Assembly: GCA_003456175.1 (NCBI GenBank) | Contig: DMPB01000039.1 | Location: 31,748-39,370 of the forward strand | Source of the DNA: Chitinophagaceae bacterium | GTDB lineage: Bacteria > Bacteroidota > Bacteroidia > Chitinophagales > Chitinophagaceae | Length of the DNA stretch: 7,623 nucleotides | Reading direction: 5' to 3' | Shown here: positions 1-4,762 of the stretch, in pieces | Layout of the letters: every line of letters starts with the position of its first letter | Position numbering within the stretch: the stretch's first letter is position 1 | Notes under the pieces: model-generated | Databases searched by the model: none | The model's input: only the letters and a program-made list of their open reading frames with translations | Told to the model about the DNA's origin: nothing | Position numbers and translations under genes: made by a program

Positions 1-207
1 AACTATAAAAAAAGCTATCCCGACACCGCCACTATGGGCAAATTAAGTTTTGAAGTGTTGCAGCTAAAACCTTTGAGTAAAGATTGTTACTTTATGGTAG
101 GTAAGTGGTTTTTACAACGTAGTAAAGGCAATGTCGGTGGTCACTTTACATTAATATGGCGCTACATCAACCGACGTTGGGTAATCGTAGCCGACCATAG
201 CAGTTAG
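1..207 (+). CDS. SnoaL/DUF4440-like protein, C-terminal fragment
   Basis: Frame 1 is open from the left edge to a TAG at 205-207, giving 68 residues; the true start lies outside the window. The visible part has the pattern of the end of an NTF2-like DUF4440/SnoaL domain: a 'YPDTATMGKLSF' stretch, a middle strand with 'YFMVGKWFLQRS', then 'GGHFTLIWRYIN' and a final 'RRWVIVADHSS'. In this family the last two strands and the closing D-H-S/T-S line the pocket. Members act as small enzymes or binding domains, and many have no known substrate, so no reaction is assigned. The gene converges on the small membrane-protein gene, with 37 bp between the two stop codons. That gap holds a copy of the dispersed CCGTAAGG-type motif but no strong terminator. 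The family call is by recognition of motifs only. Confidence 0.7.
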   Translation, partial: NYKKSYPDTATMGKLSFEVLQLKPLSKDCYFMVGKWFLQRSKGNVGGHFTLIWRYINRRWVIVADHSS

Positions 208-213
208 CGTAAG

Positions 214-230
214 CATTTACCGTAGGGTGC
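214..230 (+). repeat. Dispersed CATTTACCGTAAGGT motif, copy 1
   Basis: Reads GCATTTACCGTAGGGTGC and matches copy 4 at 15 of 16 positions. It differs in the loop, GTAG instead of GTAA, while the ACC/GGT arms are kept. It sits in the 37-bp gap between two convergent genes, which has no other obvious terminator, so it could serve as a weak one; no T tract follows on either strand. Confidence 0.55.
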
Positions 231-244
231 ATAATAGGTATTGG

Positions 245-514
245 CTACTGTTGTTGTAATGTTTCGTAATAATCGGCTGGTGTTGGAATTTTCCAGTCTA
301 TTTTGTTTTTCCAGAGTCGTAGTAAGTACAAGGCTAGCCCCAAGCCACTAACAAAAGCAAAACCCCAGTATAAATAATTACCCAAAACGGGTGCTGCTTT
401 TGGAAAGCCCCAACCGAACATGATGCCAACGGTGCAGTTCACCATCATCCAAACGAAGGTTACGAATAAACTCCACCCAATACGTTTAAGAAAGCGTGTA
501 ACTTCTGGCTCCAT
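245..514 (-). CDS. Small two-helix inner-membrane protein of unknown function
   Basis: An 89-residue protein with two clear hydrophobic segments, about residues 13-35 and 45-66, joined by a short Gly/Pro-containing turn. The first ten residues are charged, and the tail after residue 67 is polar, beginning R-L-W-K-N-K, which suggests both ends are cytoplasmic. I do not recognise a named family or any catalytic motif. The ATG at 512-514 is the only reasonable start, directly before the first charged stretch; no Shine-Dalgarno is visible. The gene lies 56 bp downstream of the lysozyme gene on the same strand, so it could be read from the same transcript. I see no convincing separate promoter in that gap. 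The coding call rests on the membrane architecture and on filling the gap between neighbours without overlap. Confidence 0.7.
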   Translation of the reverse strand: MEPEVTRFLKRIGWSLFVTFVWMMVNCTVGIMFGWGFPKAAPVLGNYLYWGFAFVSGLGLALYLLRLWKNKIDWKIPTPADYYETLQQQ

Positions 515-570
515 GTTAACTGTAATTTCTGGTAATGTTGTAACCTAACAAGATTGTTGTAGAAAAGTTG

Positions 571-1359
571 TTATTGTAGTAGCAACTCGGCAAAATCTGT
601 ACTGTCGCCGTTAAACACATTCATGTCTATAGGGCCAATTACACCATTTACACGGCCTTTTTCGCTGTGTTGCCAAAAATGCCACTCTCTTTGAATGCGT
701 GGTTTTTCGGGCTGAAAGTAGTGGGCTGCCCAAAGTATGTAATCGTTGAAATCGTTACCCAAATAGCGTTCGTAAAAGTTAACATAAGTGTATAAAATGG
801 GGCGTACACCTGTGGCTTGTTCTACTGTTGTTAGCCAAGCTTTCACCTCTTTTCGCATTTTATCGGGCGATACACCATAGAGTTGTTCTATATCTAACAC
901 AGGTGGCAGGTCGCCGGGTGCTAAACTTACCGTACGCAAGAAATGCTTGGCTTGGGCTTTGCCATCTTTCGTGGCTAGAAAAAAATGATAAGCACCGCGT
1001 ACCATACCCGCCTTTTTACTTTCACGCCAATTACGTTCGAACTGTGCGTCGACCTTGCCTAAGCCTTCTGTAGCTTTGATAAAGGCAAAGTGTAGGCGTA
1101 TATCTTTTTCCCGCATTTGTTGCAGTTTTTTCCATGCAATAAAACCTTGGTATTTGCTTACATCTACACCATGTATTTCGTAGCCCGTGGGTATAGGTAT
1201 TTGGAAATTTTTATAAACTGCAAATTCTGCTGCGTCGATTGCTGTTTTGCGCCACCACCAATAACCAATACAAGCTCCAGAAAATAATAGTAGTAGCATC
1301 CAAACCCACCAGAAGCTGCGTTGCTGCCTTACGATTTTAGAAGTTGTTGGTGTTGCCAT
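571..1359 (-). CDS. Membrane-anchored GH25 lysozyme (N-acetylmuramidase)
   Basis: This 262-residue protein has an N-terminal hydrophobic anchor at about residues 17-36, after a basic R-Q-Q-R, and then one GH25 domain from about residue 60 to the end. GH25 enzymes cut the beta-1,4 bond between N-acetylmuramic acid and N-acetylglucosamine in peptidoglycan. Motifs in order are GVDVSKYQG with Asp66, FAFIKATEG (91-99), GAYHFF (122-127), PVLDIE with Asp156 and Glu158, ILYTYVNF (188-195), and the closing IDMNVFNG with Asp245. Asp66, Asp156, Glu158 and Asp245 match the usual acidic active-site set, so the enzyme should be active. No cell-wall binding repeats are present. The anchor has no lipobox, so it probably holds the domain on the periplasmic side of the inner membrane. 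The ATG at 1357-1359 precedes the anchor directly. Its role, whether cell-wall turnover or attack on other cells, cannot be decided here. Confidence 0.92.
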   Translation of the reverse strand: MATPTTSKIVRQQRSFWWVWMLLLLFSGACIGYWWWRKTAIDAAEFAVYKNFQIPIPTGYEIHGVDVSKYQGFIAWKKLQQMREKDIRLHFAFIKATEGLGKVDAQFERNWRESKKAGMVRGAYHFFLATKDGKAQAKHFLRTVSLAPGDLPPVLDIEQLYGVSPDKMRKEVKAWLTTVEQATGVRPILYTYVNFYERYLGNDFNDYILWAAHYFQPEKPRIQREWHFWQHSEKGRVNGVIGPIDMNVFNGDSTDFAELLLQ

Positions 1360-1372
1360 ATCATTATTAGTA

Positions 1373-1407
1373 CAAATGTGCTTGCATGAGGTTACATGAC
1401 AAAAAAA
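1373..1407 (-). promoter_or_regulatory. Candidate Bacteroidota-type promoter for the lysozyme gene
   Basis: On the minus strand a T-run ending in TTTG (1407 to 1400) is followed by exactly 19 bp and then CACATTTG (1380 to 1373). This fits the Bacteroidota layout of TTTG at -33 and TAnnTTTG at -7, with one mismatch (C for the first T). The lysozyme ATG begins 13 bp after the -7 box, so the leader would be very short. The box overlaps the first codons of the divergent radical SAM gene. Confidence 0.35.
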
Positions 1408-2459
1408 TGTTGCCTTATCTTCGGCCCATGCCTTATTTCAATTGGAACGATACGGTTAACCTGATTACGAAGCTTACACCAAGCCGCATCATCAACATGG
1501 CCAAGGTTTGGAGCAGCTATCAAATCAGTAAGCTTACAGGTAAGCCTATACAATGGGGGCAGCCTATTTCTATATCGTTTGAACCAACAACTAGCTGTAA
1601 CTTACGTTGCCCAGAATGTCCGAGTGGATTAAGAGAATTCACACGTCCGACGGGCATGTTGCAGCACGATTTTTTTACGGAAACAATCGATCAAATACAC
1701 CGTAAGCTATTGTACTTGGTGTTTTATTTTCAAGGAGAACCTTACCTCAATCCAAAGTTTTTGGATATGGTGAAGTATGCATCTGCCAAAGGTATTTATA
1801 CTGCTACTAGTACCAATGCTCATTATTTAAACGATGAACGTGCTAAAGCAACTGTAGAGAGTGGCCTCGATAGGCTTATTATTTCTATAGACGGTACTAC
1901 GCAAGATGTATATCAATCGTACCGTGTAGGTGGTAAGCTCGATAAAGTGCTTGAGGGTGCTCGCAATATTGTGAAATGGAAAAAGCAACTCAATAGCAAA
2001 AAGCCCTTTGTATTCTTTCAGTTTTTGGTGGTAAAACCTAACGAACATCAAATAGAGGATATTAAAAAGTTGGCTGCTGAAATAGGGGTTGATCAAGTGC
2101 GTTTTAAAACGGCGCAGGTATACGATTACGAAAACGATCCAAACCAACTGATTCCTACCATCGATAAGTACAGTCGTTACAAAAAGGCTAAAGATGGTAC
2201 CATGCAGATTAAAAGCGGGTTGAATAACCATTGTTGGCGTTTGTGGAGTGCCAATGTAATTACCTGGGATGGTCTCGTTGTACCTTGCTGCTTTGATAAA
2301 GATGCGATGCACCGATTAGGGAATCTAAAAATGCAAAATTTTACAGATATCTGGAAAAACGATAATTATCAACAGTTTAGGAAAGAGCTGATGACGAGCC
2401 GTAAGAACATTGATATCTGTGCCAATTGCAGTGAAGGTCTTAAGGTTTGGGAAGAGTAA
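1386..2459 (+). CDS. Radical SAM/SPASM domain protein, substrate unknown
   Basis: A 357-residue protein. The radical SAM core (about residues 60-250) carries the CxxxCxxC motif at Cys71, Cys75 and Cys78, which binds the [4Fe-4S] cluster that splits S-adenosylmethionine. It is followed by a GEP motif at 117-119 for SAM binding, 'TSTNAHYL' (141-148) and 'LIISIDG' (164-170). The C-terminal part has a SPASM-like pattern: Cys283, Gly296 with four residues to Cys301-Cys302, then Cys345-x2-Cys348. The protein ends nine residues later, so the later cysteines of a full SPASM motif are absent and at most one auxiliary cluster is likely. Relatives modify peptides, nucleotides or sugars. No small precursor-peptide gene lies beside it, so a RiPP role is not supported. 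The start at 1386 lies 26 bp from the divergent lysozyme start; the ATG at 1407 (M-L-P-Y-L) is equally plausible. No clear own promoter is visible. Confidence 0.9.
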   Translation: MRLHDKKMLPYLRPMPYFNWNDTVNLITKLTPSRIINMAKVWSSYQISKLTGKPIQWGQPISISFEPTTSCNLRCPECPSGLREFTRPTGMLQHDFFTETIDQIHRKLLYLVFYFQGEPYLNPKFLDMVKYASAKGIYTATSTNAHYLNDERAKATVESGLDRLIISIDGTTQDVYQSYRVGGKLDKVLEGARNIVKWKKQLNSKKPFVFFQFLVVKPNEHQIEDIKKLAAEIGVDQVRFKTAQVYDYENDPNQLIPTIDKYSRYKKAKDGTMQIKSGLNNHCWRLWSANVITWDGLVVPCCFDKDAMHRLGNLKMQNFTDIWKNDNYQQFRKELMTSRKNIDICANCSEGLKVWEE

Positions 2460-2478
2460 TAAATTTCAGTCAATATCA

Positions 2479-2498
2479 ACATTTACCGTAAGGTAAAT
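2479..2498 (+). repeat. Dispersed motif copy 2, perfect hairpin with GTAA loop
   Basis: ATTTACC (2481-2487), GTAA, GGTAAAT (2492-2498) form a perfect 7-bp stem with a GTAA loop, a GNRA-type tetraloop if transcribed. It lies 21 bp after the radical SAM stop codon. No T tract follows, so it is a poor intrinsic terminator but could mark or protect the mRNA 3' end. It is the best-paired copy of the motif in the window. Confidence 0.65.
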
Positions 2499-2524
2499 TA
2501 CCGATTACATTTCGTGAAGTATCC

Positions 2525-2555
2525 TTTGTTGTTGAACTTTTATTTGTTATTTTAG
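2525..2555 (+). promoter_or_regulatory. Candidate promoter of the marR-GHL10 operon
   Basis: TTTG at 2525-2528, a 19-bp spacer, and TATTTTAG at 2548-2555 match the Bacteroidota -33 and -7 elements (TAnnTTTG) with one mismatch. Transcription would start near 2560, giving a leader of about 55 bases before the ATG at 2616. This is the only good match in the 156-bp gap. Confidence 0.5.
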
Positions 2556-2566
2556 CCATAATAACA
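2545..2566. promoter_or_regulatory. Candidate MarR operator palindrome
   Basis: TGTTATT (2545-2551) and AATAACA (2560-2566) are perfect inverted 7-bp arms around an 8-bp spacer, 22 bp in all. MarR-family dimers bind palindromes of about this size, often over their own promoters. This one covers the proposed -7 box and start site, so bound protein would block transcription. The link to the regulator encoded 50 bp downstream is inferred from position and symmetry. Confidence 0.45.
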
Positions 2567-2615
2567 CACAATCCAATTCCCCCCATTCGGTTGGTGTAGC
2601 CAAAACTACTTCTGT

Positions 2616-3092
2616 ATGGGTATTGAAAAAGACATTCAGCAAAACAGCTTTCGTAATGCCTTTCAAAAGGTAATGATCAACGTGTTGTACACGCATACTT
2701 GGTTAGCGGAACATGTGAAGCAATTTTTAGCCAAAGAAGATATTACGCCTCAGCAATACAATATTCTCCGCATTTTGCGTGGTAGTAAAGAACCCCTCAG
2801 TACCCTTCAAATTAGGGCTCGCATGCTCGATAAAATGAGTGATACCAGCCGCATTGTAGATCGTATGGTATCGAAACAACTGGTATGCAAAAAAGCGAAT
2901 CCGCTCGATAAACGTTTGGTAGATGTAACCATTGCAGCACAAGGGTTAGCAGTGCTTGAAAGGCTCGATGCTATTAACCACGAGTTAGATAGTGTGGTGA
3001 GTAATCAGTTAAGCGAACAAGAGTGCGAACAACTGAGTAGCCTGCTCGATAAAATGAGAGGTAATAATACCAAACGTAGGCTCGTATCTTAG
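2616..3092 (+). CDS. MarR-family transcriptional regulator
   Basis: This 158-residue protein has the size and layout of a MarR winged-helix repressor. Residues about 12-40 form the first dimerisation helix, 'TPQQYNILRILRG' (44-56) begins the DNA-binding domain, 'DTSRIVDRMVSKQLV' (76-90) is the recognition helix, and 'NPLDKRLVDVTI' (95-106) is the wing with the typical Asp-x-Arg (Asp98, Arg100). The C-terminal helices (about 110-148) complete the dimer interface. Cys91 lies just before the wing and Cys137 in the last helix; a redox role is possible but unproven. The ATG at 2616 gives the expected N-terminal length. The stop is 7 bp before the GHL10 start, so the two are almost certainly one transcript. 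A palindrome over the upstream promoter suggests autoregulation. The ligand is unknown. Two identical 16-bp stretches inside the gene both encode L-D-K-M. Confidence 0.93.
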   Translation: MGIEKDIQQNSFRNAFQKVMINVLYTHTWLAEHVKQFLAKEDITPQQYNILRILRGSKEPLSTLQIRARMLDKMSDTSRIVDRMVSKQLVCKKANPLDKRLVDVTIAAQGLAVLERLDAINHELDSVVSNQLSEQECEQLSSLLDKMRGNNTKRRLVS

Positions 3093-3099
3093 CGGCATC

Positions 3100-4683
3100 A
3101 TGAAGTTAAGATTGCCCAAAAAATTACAAACACTATCATGGTTTGCTATTGCCGTGATAATATGTTTATGCTGTAACCTTACGGTAAATGCTCAGCCGAA
3201 ATTTGAATTTAGAGCTGTATGGATAGCTACCGTTGAAAACATTGATTGGCCTAGCAAAAGAACGCTAAGCGTTGAACAACAAAAAGCAGAGTTTATTCGC
3301 ATACTCGATTTGCATCAACGCAATGGCATGAATGCAATCATTATGCAGGTTCGTCCCACTGCCGATGCATTTTACTCGAGCGCTTTAGAACCTTGGAGCG
3401 AATATTTAACCGGCACGCAGGGTAAGCCACCAACACCTTTTTACGATCCGCTGCAGTTTATGATTGAAGCAACGCATCAACGTGGTATGGAATTTCATGC
3501 ATGGTTAAACCCTTACCGAGCTGTTTTTAACGTGAGTAAAAGTTCGGTAGCGCCAACACATATTACCAAAGTGCATCCTGATTGGTTTATAACATTTGAG
3601 GGCAAAAAGTACTTTGACCCCGGTGAGCCAGAGGTATTAAAGCATGTAGCTCGTGTAGTAAAAGATATTGTGAGCCGTTACGATGTTGATGCCATACATA
3701 TGGATGATTATTTTTATCCGTATCGGGTGCCTGGGAAAGATTTTCCTGATCAAAAAAACTATGCGAAATACCCACGTGGTTTAAATAAAGACGATTGGCG
3801 TAGAAGCAATTGCGACAGCATTATTAAGTTATTGCATGAAACCATTCGTAACGAAAGGCCTACGGTTAAGTTTGGAATTAGTCCGTTCGGAGTTTGGCGC
3901 AATTCAAGTAAAGATCCGATGGGTAGTAACACAAAAGCCGGACAAACCAATTACGACGATTTATATGCAGATATTCTGCTATGGATGCGTGAAGGTTGGA
4001 TTGATTATGTAGTACCACAATTGTATTGGGAAACAGGCCACAAACTGTGCGATTACGAAACCCTAACCCAATGGTGGGCCGAACATAGTTACGGCAAGCA
4101 TGTATACATTGGGCATGGTATTTATAGAGCCGGTACCACAAGTACTTGGAAAGATAGTAACGAAATTCCTAAACAAATTAACATTGCTCGTAATACACCT
4201 AATGTACATGGTAGTGCTTATTTCAGTAGTAAAACTTTCGAGAAAAATCCTATGGGTTGGAACGATTCGTTGCAGCAAGTATATTACCGCTATCCGAGTT
4301 TAGTACCGCCGATGCCTTGGATAGATAGCGTGCCGCCGCCAGCACCTCACTTACAACAACCTAAAGAGAAACATCTCACCGCTACGGGTGTTACAATTAA
4401 AGGAACTGTAAATGATACAACGGAACAGGTGGTTTGTAAGTTAGTGCTGTATTATAACGATGATTTGAGTAGTTTATACCGTACACCACGAACAATTAAG
4501 GTGATCAACGATAATCAAAAAGAGGTGGATATTAGTTTGATATTTGAGCAGCTACCAGCCTCGTGGGAGCGTTGTTTTATTGCTACAACTATTGTAGATA
4601 TTGAAAACAATGAGAGTGCACCAAGTAATACCATTCAGCTTATTAAAACCGATAAAGGTTGGTCGCTTGCGAAAAATAAATAA
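3100..4683 (+). CDS. Secreted GHL10-family (DUF187) glycoside hydrolase, DigH/YddW-like
   Basis: A 527-residue exported protein. A signal peptide covers about residues 1-31: a basic start K-L-R-L-P-K-K, a hydrophobic core at 14-25, and likely cleavage after V-N-A, before Gln32. The GHL10 TIM-barrel domain (about 35-405) shows 'FRAVWIATVENIDWP' (37-51), 'QVRPTADAFYSS' (83-94), 'HAWLNPYR' (133-140), 'DAIHMDDYFYPY' with Asp202-Asp203, 'GISPFGVWRN' (259-268) and 'VVPQLYWE' (304-311). A beta-rich Ig/Fn3-like domain follows at about 412-515. E. coli DigH (YddW) in this family cuts peptidoglycan glycan strands that lack stem peptides, so a cell-wall role is the best guess; other glycans are possible. 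It is the second gene of an operon with the MarR regulator, 7 bp apart. The signal-peptide codons contain a copy of the dispersed motif in antisense. It ends 22 bp before a strong terminator stem. Confidence 0.92.
   Translation: MKLRLPKKLQTLSWFAIAVIICLCCNLTVNAQPKFEFRAVWIATVENIDWPSKRTLSVEQQKAEFIRILDLHQRNGMNAIIMQVRPTADAFYSSALEPWSEYLTGTQGKPPTPFYDPLQFMIEATHQRGMEFHAWLNPYRAVFNVSKSSVAPTHITKVHPDWFITFEGKKYFDPGEPEVLKHVARVVKDIVSRYDVDAIHMDDYFYPYRVPGKDFPDQKNYAKYPRGLNKDDWRRSNCDSIIKLLHETIRNERPTVKFGISPFGVWRNSSKDPMGSNTKAGQTNYDDLYADILLWMREGWIDYVVPQLYWETGHKLCDYETLTQWWAEHSYGKHVYIGHGIYRAGTTSTWKDSNEIPKQINIARNTPNVHGSAYFSSKTFEKNPMGWNDSLQQVYYRYPSLVPPMPWIDSVPPPAPHLQQPKEKHLTATGVTIKGTVNDTTEQVVCKLVLYYNDDLSSLYRTPRTIKVINDNQKEVDISLIFEQLPASWERCFIATTIVDIENNESAPSNTIQLIKTDKGWSLAKNK
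3176..3191 (-). repeat. Dispersed motif copy 4, inside the GHL10 signal peptide
   Basis: The minus strand reads GCATTTACCGTAAGGT, identical to copy 2 over 15 bases (CATTTACCGTAAGGT). It lies in coding sequence for the N-L-T-V-N-A stretch just before signal-peptide cleavage, where sequence is normally free to vary. The codon frame differs from that of the copies in icmF, so shared codon use does not explain it. Confidence 0.55.
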
Positions 4684-4704
4684 GTAATACTTACGTAAAT
4701 GATA

Positions 4705-4743
4705 AACGCCGAAGTAAGCTTTTACTTCGGCGTTATTTATTTT
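4705..4743. terminator. Bidirectional rho-independent terminator
   Basis: AACGCCGAAGTAA (4705-4717) and its exact complement TTACTTCGGCGTT (4722-4734) form a perfect 13-bp stem around the 4-base loop GCTT. On the plus strand a T-rich stretch (4733-4743) follows, ending the marR-GHL10 transcript. On the minus strand the stem is followed by TTTATCATTT, so it can also end the convergent icmF transcript. Confidence 0.88.
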
Positions 4744-4762
4744 ACCGTAAGGTGTGCCTTAC
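4739..4762 (+). repeat. Dispersed motif copy 3 with overlapping hairpin at the icmF stop
   Basis: TTTACCGTAAGGT (4741-4753) is identical to copy 2 over 13 bases. It overlaps a second perfect hairpin, GTAAGG-TGTG-CCTTAC (4747-4762), which includes the icmF stop codon (TTA at 4759-4761 on the plus strand). Lying directly beside the terminator stem, it may act with it on the icmF side. Confidence 0.55.

Noticed and set aside
927..934. TTACCGTA in the lysozyme gene as a further motif copy
   Set aside because: It is followed by CGC rather than AGG, so the second arm is missing. It is too partial to count.
828..1073. Plus-strand open frame inside the lysozyme gene
   Set aside because: It lies wholly antisense to a GH25 domain with intact motifs and shows no recognisable protein features. 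The other frames overlapping marR, GHL10, the radical SAM gene and icmF are rejected for the same reason.
1827..2312. 161-residue minus-strand open frame inside the radical SAM gene
   Set aside because: It is antisense to the radical SAM core, with low-complexity hydrophobic content and no motif.
2460..2615. Precursor peptide or riboswitch in the gap after the radical SAM gene
   Set aside because: No short frame with a leader-peptide look is present. The gap is explained by a hairpin repeat, a promoter and a palindrome, with no complex RNA fold visible.
3160..3180. Lipoprotein signal in the GHL10 protein (C-L-C-C)
   Set aside because: The residues before these cysteines do not form a lipobox (no Gly/Ala/Ser at -1). 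A V-N-A signal peptidase I site fits better.
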